Positions 20,672 to 28,841 of a DNA stretch of 49,345 nt are shown here, piece after piece. The stretch's first letter is position 1. Each line of letters opens with the position of its first letter. The DNA is from Streptosporangiaceae bacterium (lineage in GTDB: Bacteria > Actinomycetota > Actinomycetes > Streptosporangiales > Streptosporangiaceae). The stretch spans positions 1-49,345 of the forward strand of contig JASHPF010000340.1 of NCBI GenBank assembly GCA_030038295.1. The letters are read 5' to 3'. The translations under genes and the position numbers were made by a program. A model generated the notes under the pieces. That model ran no database searches. It was not told the DNA's origin and saw nothing but the letters and a program-made list of their open reading frames with translations.

Positions 20672-22084
20672 TCAGCGCCTGGCTGCTGCCCGGGCGCTGG
20701 CGCGGCGGGCGGCAGCCGCGACGTCATCTTCGTCGACGGTCACGAGCCGGTCGTGCTCGACGACCGGTTGGCCGTTCACCAGCAGCAGCTCCACCGGCGG
20801 GCGGGCACCGAGCACGAGAGCCGCGACCGGGTCGGCGATGCCCGCGTGCGGCAGCGTGTCCAGTCGCCACAGCGCGATATCGGCGAGTTTGCCAGGCTCC
20901 AGCACGCCAAGGTCATCCGGTCGGCCGAGAACCTGCGCGCCGCCCCTGGTAGCCATCCGCAGCGCCTGTCGGACCGACATGGCCTGCGGTCCGCCGACCG
21001 CCCTGGCCATGTACACGGCCTGCCTGACGTCATCCAGCAGCGAACTGGCCTCGTTGGACGCCGACCCGTCCACGCCAAGCCCGACTGGCACGCCCGCCTC
21101 GAGCAGCGCCGGTGTCCTGCAGATCCCTGAACCCAGCCGGCCGTTCGAAGACGGGCAGTGCGCCACGCCGGTTCCGGTGGCGGCAATCCGGGCGATGGCC
21201 GCATCGTCGAGGTGCACGGCATGCGCGAGCCAGACATCGGTGCCCAGCCAGTCAAGCGAGTCGAGGTACTCGACGGGCGTGCGGCCAAATCGCTCCGCGC
21301 AGTACCTGGTCTCATCGGCTGTCTCGGCGAGATGCGTATGCAGCCGCACGCCGCGGTTTCTGGCCAGCTGCGCGGCCTCGGTCAGCAGCTCCGCGGAGAC
21401 GGAGAACGGCGAGCACGGTGCGACGCCGATCCGGAGCATCGACTCTGGCGAGGGATCATGGAACTTCGCGATGGCGACCTCGGTAGCGGCCAGGATTTCG
21501 TCCCGGGACTCCACGACATCGTCGGGTGGCAGCCCGCCGGAGCTGGCGCCGAGGTCCATCGAGCCACGGGTCGGATGGAAGCGGAGGCCGACCTCCCTGG
21601 CTGCCGCCACCGTGGCGCCGAGCACGTCACCGCCCGACCGAGGGAACACGTAGTGGTGATCTGCCGTCGTCGTGCAGCCGGTTTTGGCGAGCCAGCCAAG
21701 GCCGGCCGTCGCGACGGTGACGACAATCTCGGCGTCCATCGCAGCCCAGACCGGATAGAGCTCGGTCAGCCACTCGAACAGCGTGGCGTCGGCCGCCATG
21801 CCTCTGGTAGCCCACTGGTACAGGTGGTGATGGGTGTTAATCAGGCCGGGGGTGGCCAGGCAGCCGCTGGCGTCGATCTGCCGGATCTCGCTGCCGTCGG
21901 TCGCGTCCGTCATCGGTGCCACGCCCGGCCCCACTGCGGCGATCCGGTTTCCGGCCACGACGATGTGCCCACGGGCATGCTCCGTGCCCGCATCGTCCAT
22001 GGTGGCGATTGCGCAGCCCTCCAGCACGAGAGTGCTCAGGTGATCCTCCTGGCGTGTGCTGGCGCACAGGGAAGGCTCCCGCAC
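20672..22084 (-). CDS. 8-oxoguanine deaminase-like amidohydrolase
   Basis: Metal-dependent deaminase (470 aa from GTG 22084) of the ATZ/TRZ-like group. Motifs are NTHHHLYQWATRG, RFHPTRGSMDLG with GGLPPD after it, APCSPFSVS, HTHLAET and GVDGSASNE. These phrases are those of bacterial 8-oxoguanine deaminases, which release urate and ammonia. The start is uncertain. A perfect AGGAGG (22045-22050) lies five nt before a CTG codon at 22039 and not before GTG 22084, so CTG or the GTG at 22027 may be used instead. It follows the aldo/keto reductase by 10 nt on the same strand. It would feed urate or a similar oxopurine into the pathway encoded by the convergent operon. Confidence 0.85.
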   Translation of the reverse strand: MREPSLCASTRQEDHLSTLVLEGCAIATMDDAGTEHARGHIVVAGNRIAAVGPGVAPMTDATDGSEIRQIDASGCLATPGLINTHHHLYQWATRGMAADATLFEWLTELYPVWAAMDAEIVVTVATAGLGWLAKTGCTTTADHHYVFPRSGGDVLGATVAAAREVGLRFHPTRGSMDLGASSGGLPPDDVVESRDEILAATEVAIAKFHDPSPESMLRIGVAPCSPFSVSAELLTEAAQLARNRGVRLHTHLAETADETRYCAERFGRTPVEYLDSLDWLGTDVWLAHAVHLDDAAIARIAATGTGVAHCPSSNGRLGSGICRTPALLEAGVPVGLGVDGSASNEASSLLDDVRQAVYMARAVGGPQAMSVRQALRMATRGGAQVLGRPDDLGVLEPGKLADIALWRLDTLPHAGIADPVAALVLGARPPVELLLVNGQPVVEHDRLVTVDEDDVAAAARRASARAAARR

Positions 22085-22094
22085 GCGGTGGATA

Positions 22095-23066
22095 TCAGCG
22101 GCCCAGCCGGACCCTGGCCATGCGCGTAACCGCGGCAGGCCCGGTTACCGGCCGGAACCGGCTCGATGCGGCTTGCAGGGCAGCGTACTCGTCGTCGGTC
22201 AAATCGATGTCGGCAGCAGCAACGTTGCTCTCAAGCTGCTCGACGGAGGACGCACCAGGAATCGCGACGACTGCCGGGTGATGAATAACCCAGGCCAGTG
22301 CGATCTGCGCAGGAGTTGCCGAGTGCGCCTCGCCCACCTCGCGGAGCACAGAGACCAGCGCGGCGGCGCGCTCCAGGTTGTCGGGCAAGAACAGCGGGTT
22401 CGCTGCACGGACACGGTTGCCCGGCCGGCTGTCTCGGGTATACCGGCCCGCCAGAAGTCCTTGCGCCAGCGGGCTGTAAGCGATCACGACGCGATCTCGA
22501 GCTTGCGCGTACGGCAGCAGGTCGCGCTCGGCCGAGCGGTCCACGAGGTTATATCGGACCTGGTTAGACAGCACGCGGCTGCCGAGTGCGTCCTCTGCGG
22601 CCTGCCAGCGCCGGAGCGAGTAGTTGCTGACGCCAACGTCGCCGACCAGTCCAACTCGCTGCAGCGCGGACATGCCACGCATGATCGTCGGGTCGCGGAC
22701 TAGCGGGTTGGGCTGGTGTACCTGGTAGAGGTCGAGCCGGACGGTTCCGAGCCGGTCCGCGCTGGCCACCGCGCGCTGTTCCACGACGGGCGCGATCGGC
22801 ATCAGCGGGAAGATCTTCGTGGCCAGGTACACCGAGTCGCGCCGGTCACCGAGGGCCTTGCCCAGGATTCGCTCGCTGCGGCCGAAGCCGTAGATCTCCG
22901 CGGTGTCGAACAGGGTGACACCGAGGTCCAGCGCGCGGCCGACTATGGTCTGCGCCACCTCGGTCGCGTAGCGATCCCCGTACCCCCACTCTCTGGATCC
23001 GAATTGCCAGGTGCCCAGCCCGATTCTCGAGATCTGCTTCGCGGTGCCCGCAGCTAGATAGCGCAC
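22095..23066 (-). CDS. Aldo/keto reductase
   Basis: NAD(P)H-dependent oxidoreductase (323 aa) with a TIM-barrel aldo/keto reductase fold. The catalytic tetrad is visible: Asp and Tyr in LFDTAEIYGFGRSE, Lys in VYLATKI and His in LYQVHQPNP. The cofactor region near the C-terminus is VVAIPGASSVEQLESN. The frame is open to GTG 23108, but the family start (RYLAAGTAKQISRIGLGTWQ) suggests GTG 23066. It probably shares an mRNA with the 8-oxoguanine deaminase-like gene. The substrate is unknown, and a specific role in purine breakdown is only a guess from position. Confidence 0.85.
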   Translation of the reverse strand: MRYLAAGTAKQISRIGLGTWQFGSREWGYGDRYATEVAQTIVGRALDLGVTLFDTAEIYGFGRSERILGKALGDRRDSVYLATKIFPLMPIAPVVEQRAVASADRLGTVRLDLYQVHQPNPLVRDPTIMRGMSALQRVGLVGDVGVSNYSLRRWQAAEDALGSRVLSNQVRYNLVDRSAERDLLPYAQARDRVVIAYSPLAQGLLAGRYTRDSRPGNRVRAANPLFLPDNLERAAALVSVLREVGEAHSATPAQIALAWVIHHPAVVAIPGASSVEQLESNVAAADIDLTDDEYAALQAASSRFRPVTGPAAVTRMARVRLGR

Positions 23067-23310
23067 GGTTACAGTGTGCCCCGAGCTCGGCTGGCCGCGA
23101 CCAGCCACGCGGTTTCCGGAAGGCGGCCAGCGAGAATCGTGGTCCCGGCACCGAACCCGCTACCTGTCGGCCGGCCGGGGCGAACTGCCCTGATTGACCT
23201 GGTAGCGCGGGATCGCAGAGGCTTTGGCCTCCGCCGGTCGATCGGAGGGCTTGGCCCGCCGACGGTGATGGGGCGACCGGAACGGGAATGGGAGGGGCAA
23301 GGAGGCTGTC

Positions 23311-23730
23311 ATGTCGCACACCGGAGTGAGCAACCTCGATCACAGCATCGACAAGGCCGTCGCCTGGCTCGCGGACGTGGCCACCGCATTTGATACCGAC
23401 GACAGGCGCTTTGCCTACCGCGTCACCAGAGCGTGGATGCACGCGCTCCGGGATCGGCTGCCGGTCCCTGTCGCTGCGCATCTAGCGGCCCAGCTGCCGG
23501 AACTGCTGCGCGGCGTGTTCTACGACGGCTGGAACCCGAGCCACGTGCCGATCAAGTACGACTCGGCGGAGTATGTCCGCCGATTCGCTCGGGAGGCGAC
23601 CATCCACGACGCCGAGGTGCCCAGAAGTGCAACTCTGGTCGCCGGCGTCATGCGTCGCCACGTATCACCCGGTGCCCTTGACGAGGCACTCGACACGCTG
23701 CCGGCGGACATCCGCCAGCTTGCCGCGTGA
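23311..23730 (+). CDS. DUF2267 family protein
   Basis: Small protein (139 aa) that looks like the DUF2267 family. The helical segments AYRVTRAWMHALRDRLPVPVAAHLAAQLPELLRGVFYDGWNPS are characteristic. The biochemical function of the family is unknown. A clear ribosome site (AGGAGG, 7 nt upstream) supports ATG 23311. It is divergent from the aldo/keto reductase gene, with 244 nt of shared upstream DNA; a poorly conserved GAGGCTTTGGCCTC (23218-23231) there may be a degenerate copy of the recurrent box. It stands alone, with no operon partner. Confidence 0.75.
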   Translation: MSHTGVSNLDHSIDKAVAWLADVATAFDTDDRRFAYRVTRAWMHALRDRLPVPVAAHLAAQLPELLRGVFYDGWNPSHVPIKYDSAEYVRRFAREATIHDAEVPRSATLVAGVMRRHVSPGALDEALDTLPADIRQLAA

Positions 23731-23749
23731 AGCCCGTCGCGCTTGGCGT

Positions 23750-23771
23750 GATGGTATGAGGATGGTATGAG
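23750..23771. repeat. Perfect 11-bp tandem duplication
   Basis: GATGGTATGAG occurs twice in a row (23750-23760 and 23761-23771) in the short spacer after the DUF2267 gene. It is probably a replication-slippage duplication; no function is evident. Confidence 0.6.
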
Positions 23772-23825
23772 GCCGCAGGTCTCAGCGGCGACCTCAGCCG
23801 GCGTTGCCGACCGCCTCCCGCTGGC

Positions 23826-25355
23826 TCACTGACCTGACGAGGGGGAGACGAGCGTGTCCTTCAGTACCTTGCCCATCGCGTTTCTGGGCAGTTCGGCACG
23901 GAACTCCACGACTCTCGGGTATTTGTACGTGGCCATCCGCGCCTTGCAGTAGGCGATCAGTTCGGCGGCGGTGAGGTCTGCACCCGGGCGGATCGTGACC
24001 ACCGCCTTGATCTCCTCACCGAGTCGGTCATCGGGTATACCGACCACGGCTGCCTCCGCCACCGCTGGATGACTGTGGAGAACATCCTCGATCTCGGCCG
24101 GGTAGACGTTGTAGCCGCCGCGGATGATGAGCTCCTTGATCCGGCCGACGATGAACAGGAACCCGTCCTGGTCGAAGTAGCCGAGATCGCCGGTGTGGAA
24201 CCAGTCGCCGGTAAAGCTCTCCGCGTTGGCTTGCGGGCTGTTCCGATACCCCTTCATCACGTGCAGGCCACGGGTCACAATCTCGCCGACGTTGTCCTGC
24301 CCTGGCGGCAGCGGGTTGTGCTCGCCGTCCCAGACCTGCGTCTGGGTTCCCCAGATCGGCTTGCCCACGCTGTACGCCCGACGGTCGCTGGCGCTGCGGT
24401 TGAACGTCGTGGTGGATGCCGTTTCCGTCAGCCCGTAGCCCTCCAGGATCAGCACGCCGAAACGCCGCTCGAACTCGTCAAGGACCGAGGCCGGGATTGA
24501 TGCGCCGCCGGATATGGCAACGCGAAGCGACGACCGGTCGTAGTTCTCCAGGTGGGGGTGCGAGAGAAGCGCGATGAACATGGCGGGAACGCCCTCGAAG
24601 ATGGTCGCCTTGTCACGCTGGATCGCCGTGAGGACGGCGACTGGGTCGAAGCGCGGGATCAGCGACATAGTGCAGCCGAACCGGACGCAGACGTCCAGGA
24701 TGCTAGACAGCCCGAAGATGTGGAAGAGCGGCAGCACGGTGATCACGATGTCAGAGCGCTGCACATCGAAGAGGCGGCCGGGTATGTCAGCATTCATGTA
24801 GAGCTGGATATGGCTCAGCTCGGCGCCCTTCGGTCGGCCGGTCGTCCCGGACGTGTACATGATGACCGCGGTGTCGTTGAGGTCGCGGTCGGCGAGCTGG
24901 GGCTGATCGGCCGGGGTAGCGAGCAGTCGCTCGAACGGGACCGCGCCCGCGATGCCGTCGGCGTGCCCCAGTGCGTAGACGTCGGTGGCTCCCCCTGCTG
25001 CCGCGCCTTGAGCCGCCTCCGCCAGGATGCCCTCCCAGGTGATAAGCCGCGTCGCGCCAGAGTCGCGCAACTGAAAGGCAACCTCGGGCGCTTTCAGCAG
25101 GACGTTGAGTGGAACTACCACGCAGCCCGCCTTGAGGATGCCGAAGTAGCTGACCAGGAACTGCGGGATATTCGGCAGCTGCAGCGCCACCGGTTCGCCT
25201 GGGTTCGCGCCGCTTGCCCGAAGGCCGACTGCCAGCCGGTCGGAGAGCTCGTCGAGCTCCCGGTAGGTCATCACTGTGTCGCCGAACAACGCCACCGGTT
25301 GGTCGGGCGTTGCCAGCGCCGTCTCTCGCAGGATCACTGCCAGGTTGAATCCCAT
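23826..25355 (-). CDS. Fatty acyl-CoA ligase (AMP-forming)
   Basis: Adenylate-forming ligase (509 aa) that activates a carboxylic acid, likely a fatty acid, to its CoA thioester. The AMP-binding motif is MYTSGTTGRPKG (about 166-177), followed by GYGLTETAS, the hinge FIVGRIKELIIRGGYNVYP and the C-terminal catalytic Lys region PRNAMGKVLKDTL. ATG 25355 has GGGAGGGAGG upstream. The neighbouring hydrolase and WS/DGAT genes on the same strand suggest a role in supplying or recycling acyl-CoA for storage lipid. A 157-nt gap separates it from the hydrolase and holds a weak DosR-like box, so it may have its own promoter. Confidence 0.9.
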   Translation of the reverse strand: MGFNLAVILRETALATPDQPVALFGDTVMTYRELDELSDRLAVGLRASGANPGEPVALQLPNIPQFLVSYFGILKAGCVVVPLNVLLKAPEVAFQLRDSGATRLITWEGILAEAAQGAAAGGATDVYALGHADGIAGAVPFERLLATPADQPQLADRDLNDTAVIMYTSGTTGRPKGAELSHIQLYMNADIPGRLFDVQRSDIVITVLPLFHIFGLSSILDVCVRFGCTMSLIPRFDPVAVLTAIQRDKATIFEGVPAMFIALLSHPHLENYDRSSLRVAISGGASIPASVLDEFERRFGVLILEGYGLTETASTTTFNRSASDRRAYSVGKPIWGTQTQVWDGEHNPLPPGQDNVGEIVTRGLHVMKGYRNSPQANAESFTGDWFHTGDLGYFDQDGFLFIVGRIKELIIRGGYNVYPAEIEDVLHSHPAVAEAAVVGIPDDRLGEEIKAVVTIRPGADLTAAELIAYCKARMATYKYPRVVEFRAELPRNAMGKVLKDTLVSPSSGQ

Positions 25356-25475
25356 CGTGTGCCTCCCTCCCAGCTGCGCCCGAGGGTCGGGATCCGCGTC
25401 CGCCAGGCTCGTGGACTACGGCCAGAACGGACTACACATGGACGCCATTGTGCGGCTCCCGTGCTTGCCACAGCA

Positions 25476-25489
25476 CGGTCCTAGGTCCT
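25476..25489. promoter_or_regulatory. Weak DosR-like box upstream of acyl-CoA ligase
   Basis: CGGTCCTAGGTCCT lies 120-134 nt upstream of the ligase ATG, between the ligase and hydrolase genes. On the minus strand it reads AGGACCTAGGACCG, matching the strong boxes (GGGACCTAAGGCCC) at 10 of 14 positions by eye. It is listed because of its place next to the WS/DGAT unit; alone it would not be convincing. Confidence 0.25.
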
Positions 25490-25512
25490 GGCCCGCCAGG
25501 ACGTCCGGCTGG

Positions 25513-26541
25513 TCAGCGCTTGCGGCGTTGCAGGTGCCAGCGGCGGATCGCGGTCCTGGCCGGCGTCGCTGGCGTAGGAGTTGCCTCCCTCGCTGCGGTC
25601 TGGCCTGCGGAGTCGAGCCAGGCCACGATGGCGGTCGCGCAGTCGCTGGGCGCCTCCAGCTGGGGCACGTGCCCGACGTCCGGCAGTACGACGAGTGACC
25701 AGAGCGGATGGGCGCGGGCCGCGGCCCTGGCGGCCGAGGCCGGCACCAATCTGTCCTTTTCGCCGTGAATCAGCAGCACCGGACAGGTGAGCGCGGCAAT
25801 GCCCGCTCGGTAGGCATGGCCGCCAAGCCCGGCGGTCAAGATCACCGACCGGGTGGCGACCCCCATGTCGTGGCCAGCCTCAGCGAACCCGGCCCGCCGC
25901 CGTGCCAGCGCGACGTGCTGGGCGACCACGTCGGTCGGCACCCGGGTCGGGTCGTGGCAGCAGAGGGATAGCGTGCTCGCGACGATCGCCGCAGGTGGCA
26001 GCCTGTGGACGCCGCGCAGCAGCGCCGGTCCGAGGCCGGGTACACCACCCGCGACGAACATGGTCGCCACCAGCAGGTCGGGCCGCGCAGGCACGAACGG
26101 CAGCGCAGGATCGATGAGGATGAGGCCGGACACTCTGTCGGCGGCGGCGCCCGCCTCCAGCAGCGAGATCATGCCGCCCATCGAATTGCCCATGAGGATC
26201 ACCGGAGGCTCGACGGCCGTCTCGATGAACCGGTCTAGCAGGAGCCTGTTCGCCTTGACGTCGGTGCCGCGACGGTGCGACCGGGTGAGGCCGTGGCCTG
26301 CCAGATCCAGTGCGAGCACGCGGCACCGGCTGGTCAGCAGCGGTGCAATGGCCGACCAGTTCACCGCCGAGCCTGCGAGGCCGTGCACACAGACGATTTG
26401 CGGTCCGTGGCTGGGGCCGCCGAAGTCGACATAGTGCACCGGGCCGTCGATATCGGCCCAGCGGGAGGAGCCGGCTCCGCCGAGGTCGTCTGAGGCGTGG
26501 CCGTATCCCGCCGCCCCGGGTGAGCCAGCTGCTTCGCTCAC
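25513..26541 (-). CDS. Alpha/beta hydrolase
   Basis: Serine hydrolase (342 aa) of the alpha/beta fold. The oxyanion segment is CVHGLAGSAVNW, the nucleophile elbow GNSMGG, the acid is near GEKDRLVP and the catalytic His is in DVGHVPQLE. The N-terminal 28 residues are low-complexity, and the C-terminus is basic. Its ATG overlaps the WS/DGAT stop (ATGA), so the pair is translationally coupled. A lipase or esterase role in turnover or remodelling of the WS/DGAT product is a natural inference. The substrate is not visible in the sequence. Confidence 0.85.
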   Translation of the reverse strand: MSEAAGSPGAAGYGHASDDLGGAGSSRWADIDGPVHYVDFGGPSHGPQIVCVHGLAGSAVNWSAIAPLLTSRCRVLALDLAGHGLTRSHRRGTDVKANRLLLDRFIETAVEPPVILMGNSMGGMISLLEAGAAADRVSGLILIDPALPFVPARPDLLVATMFVAGGVPGLGPALLRGVHRLPPAAIVASTLSLCCHDPTRVPTDVVAQHVALARRRAGFAEAGHDMGVATRSVILTAGLGGHAYRAGIAALTCPVLLIHGEKDRLVPASAARAAARAHPLWSLVVLPDVGHVPQLEAPSDCATAIVAWLDSAGQTAAREATPTPATPARTAIRRWHLQRRKR

Positions 26542-27947
26542 GTAGCGTCGCCAGCCGGGCGGTGCCGAGCAGCGTCGGATAGCTCCTGGATGGCGCCCTC
26601 GATGCCGCGGGCGAGAACCTCGATGTCAGCGGTCGTCGCGTAGTCGCCGGTAATGCCGAAGGTCAGCTGACCGCAGTAGCTGAAGATCGACACGCCTGTG
26701 CGCAGGCTGGTGGCGATCGGAACATACGGGACGATCTCCACGAGACGACGGCCGAGGCCGTAGAGCTGCTGCTGAGGTCCGGGCACGTTGGTCGTCACGG
26801 TGACAATCTCCCGCTGGGGGAGCCGGTAGCCGAGCCTGACCACCAGGGACGCCAGCGGGAACGGCGTGAACTTGCCGAGTGTCATCAGTGCCTCAGCCGC
26901 GGATGCCTCTCTCGTGGACTTGAGGTCCGACATCTCGGCGCGGATCGCGGCAAGGCGGTCCACCGGCCCGGCCAGGTGGACCGGAAGGTTGGCCAGTACG
27001 ACAGAGACTCGATTGTCGTAGATGCTCTCCTCGCCGGGGGCCCGCAACGAGACGGGGATCAGGGACGGAACCATGTGCGGCCCGGGCTCCTCGCCGCGCG
27101 AGAGCAGCAGCGTGCGGAACCCTCCGCTGATCGCCGCGAGCACCACGTCGTTCACGGTTCCGCCGAGCTTGCTCCTGATCGCCTTGACGTCGGCGAGGGA
27201 AGCCCTGGCCCAGGTGTACCGGCGCTGGCGGCCAATGGGACCGCTGAGTGATGACCCGGTGGCGGGCCAGGCAGAGGCGGTCAGCCTGGCTACGGCGCGC
27301 GCCGTCTGTGCTGCCTGACGGACGGTATCCCGCGGCCGGGTCAGCGCTCCGGCCAAGGCAAGGGCCCCCCTGGCCGGCCTTGTCACCAGGTCTGCGGCTG
27401 CCGAGGCGACGAGCGCTACCGATGTTGGCTCCGCGGGCGCCGGCGTGGTGCCGAGTCCTGGTGGCGGAGGTGGCTCAGGGGACAGGTCGAAGATCACCCG
27501 GTAGAGGTCGGTGCCGGAAACGCCGTCGACCATGCAGTGATGGACCTTGGAGATCAGCGCCCACCGGCCCTCGGCCAGTCCTTGCACGAGCCAGTACTCC
27601 CACAGCGGGAAGTCGCGGTCCAGTCGCTGGGCCATGACGCGAGCGATCAGGCTGGCCAGCTGCCGATCCCCGCCGGGGGCCGGCACAGCGGTCTGCCGGA
27701 CGTGGTATCGGAGATCGAAATTCGGATCGTCGACCCAGACGGGGGGCCCGAGCCGGAAGGGCACAGTACGCAGCTTCCGGCGATAGATGGGCACGAGCGG
27801 CAGACGAGCTTCGATGGAGTCGCAGAACTCGGCGTAGCTCGGGGCCGGGCCTTCGAAGACCGCGATCGAGGCGATCGCGAACGAGGCGTGCCGGTCCTCG
27901 TCCTCGGCGTCGACGAACTGAGCGTCCATCGGCTTCAGTCGCTCCAT
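26538..27947 (-). CDS. Wax ester synthase / diacylglycerol acyltransferase (WS/DGAT)
   Basis: Acyltransferase (469 aa) that makes triacylglycerol or wax esters from acyl-CoA at the membrane. The catalytic motif HHCMVDG (H136, H137, D141) and the later NDVVLAAISGG and TNVPGPQQQLYG segments are all intact, and the length is typical. In Mycobacterium tuberculosis the related gene tgs1 is under DosR control. Here the upstream region contains a DosR-like box and a long inverted repeat. It heads a short operon with a coupled alpha/beta hydrolase. Product specificity (TAG or wax ester) cannot be deduced. Confidence 0.92.
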   Translation of the reverse strand: MERLKPMDAQFVDAEDEDRHASFAIASIAVFEGPAPSYAEFCDSIEARLPLVPIYRRKLRTVPFRLGPPVWVDDPNFDLRYHVRQTAVPAPGGDRQLASLIARVMAQRLDRDFPLWEYWLVQGLAEGRWALISKVHHCMVDGVSGTDLYRVIFDLSPEPPPPPGLGTTPAPAEPTSVALVASAAADLVTRPARGALALAGALTRPRDTVRQAAQTARAVARLTASAWPATGSSLSGPIGRQRRYTWARASLADVKAIRSKLGGTVNDVVLAAISGGFRTLLLSRGEEPGPHMVPSLIPVSLRAPGEESIYDNRVSVVLANLPVHLAGPVDRLAAIRAEMSDLKSTREASAAEALMTLGKFTPFPLASLVVRLGYRLPQREIVTVTTNVPGPQQQLYGLGRRLVEIVPYVPIATSLRTGVSIFSYCGQLTFGITGDYATTADIEVLARGIEGAIQELSDAARHRPAGDAT

Positions 27948-28011
27948 GACCCCGCCTTTGCCGTGCGGTGCGCCAGATGGTGCCGACGATAACCGCAGGC
28001 AGCCGAGCGGA

Positions 28012-28071
28012 CCGGTGCCATAGGTCCCAACCTACGGCACCGGCGGAGGCTGCGGCCGGGACCAAGGGCCC
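28012..28071. promoter_or_regulatory. Long inverted repeat and DosR-like box upstream of WS/DGAT
   Basis: Two signals lie in the 177-nt gap before the WS/DGAT gene. The first is an inverted repeat with 14-bp arms, CCGGTGCCATAGGT (28012-28025) and ACCTACGGCACCGG (28030-28043), with one mismatch and a 4-nt loop. It includes a partial box, GTGCCATAGGTCCC (28015-28028). The second is GGGACCAAGGGCCC (28058-28071), a good match to the recurrent box. The centres lie about 80 and 117 nt upstream of the ATG. The hairpin may alternatively terminate transcription from the TetR gene, although it has no T-run. Confidence 0.5.
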
Positions 28072-28124
28072 AGGCCGCACCGGTGCGTGGTCGTCGGCGG
28101 GACGAGCCGGGCTTCGCAGGTGTC

Positions 28125-28754
28125 CTAGCGGCCTGGAAGCGGCGGCCGCATGGCCCGCAGTCCGCCCGTGGCGATCTCCATGGCCCGCCGGGCCGCGGCT
28201 TGCACCTGGCCGGCGGTGCCCCCGTGCTGCAGGGCGATGAGTGACGCGGCGAGCACCGCTCCGAACAGCGACCCGATGGCCGCGGCCGCGGCCGGGTAGT
28301 CGAGAAGGTCCGGATAGGCGCGGTGCAGCGCCTCGGCCAGCTCGGTTTCGGCCAGGTAATACCGGCGCAGGGTGGCGGCCTGGACCGCCGGGACGGACAG
28401 GACCCAGGGCAGCCGCGCCGACGCCAGGCCGCCGGCCAGCTCGTCCCTGACCGCGTCGGCCAGCATGTGTTCCATCGCCCGGATCAGCACGTCGGCGACA
28501 TCCTCGCCGGGCGCGCGGCGCGCGATGATCGTGACAGCGGCGTCGATCCGCGCAGACAGGTGCGGGAACAGGACCTCGTCCTTGCTGGCGAAGTAGTTGA
28601 AGAAGGTCTTGGTTGACACGCCCGCGGCCGCCGCGATCTCGGCGACCGTGGTCTCCTCGTACCCCTGGTCGTCAAACAACCGCATGGCGGCGCTGATCAG
28701 CGCCTGCCGGGTCTGCTGGCGCTTGCGCTCCCGCAGACCGTCCTGTCCGGCCAT
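28125..28754 (-). CDS. TetR/AcrR family regulator
   Basis: One-component repressor (209 aa). The N-terminal helix-turn-helix is clear: AAMRLFDDQGYEETTVAEIAAAAGVSTKTFFNYFASKDEVL (about residues 22-62). The C-terminal part is a helical ligand domain. It is divergent from an ABC exporter operon, and the 87-nt gap contains two tandem operator-like sites, so it most likely represses both itself and the exporter until a ligand binds. The ligand is unknown. Confidence 0.9.
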   Translation of the reverse strand: MAGQDGLRERKRQQTRQALISAAMRLFDDQGYEETTVAEIAAAAGVSTKTFFNYFASKDEVLFPHLSARIDAAVTIIARRAPGEDVADVLIRAMEHMLADAVRDELAGGLASARLPWVLSVPAVQAATLRRYYLAETELAEALHRAYPDLLDYPAAAAAIGSLFGAVLAASLIALQHGGTAGQVQAAARRAMEIATGGLRAMRPPLPGR

Positions 28755-28781
28755 GCCTGGCCCTCCGGTCGCGTGCTTTTG

Positions 28782-28813
28782 TTACACTCGATAGAAGATT
28801 ATACTCGATGTAA
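28782..28813. promoter_or_regulatory. Tandem operator-like repeats in TetR/ABC divergent promoter
   Basis: Two similar 15-mers lie 17 nt apart: TTACACTCGATAGAA (28782-28796) and TTATACTCGATGTAA (28799-28813). Each has a CTCGA core with TTA/TAA-type flanks, so each is an imperfect palindrome, the second being better. They stand out as AT-rich in a very GC-rich region and overlap where the promoters must be. They are the probable binding sites of the TetR protein. Confidence 0.6.
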
Positions 28814-28841
28814 TCAGCTGATCAGATAGCAGGGACCGGCG

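Noticed and set aside
18736-20727. 663-aa minus-strand frame opposite the second carbamoyltransferase and carbamate kinase
   Set aside because: No recognisable domain and a composition of a shadow frame; the plus-strand genes have intact catalytic motifs and ribosome sites.
23218-23231. GAGGCTTTGGCCTC as another DosR-like box upstream of DUF2267
   Set aside because: It lacks the GGGAC and CCC ends; similarity is too low in GC-rich DNA to include among the boxes.
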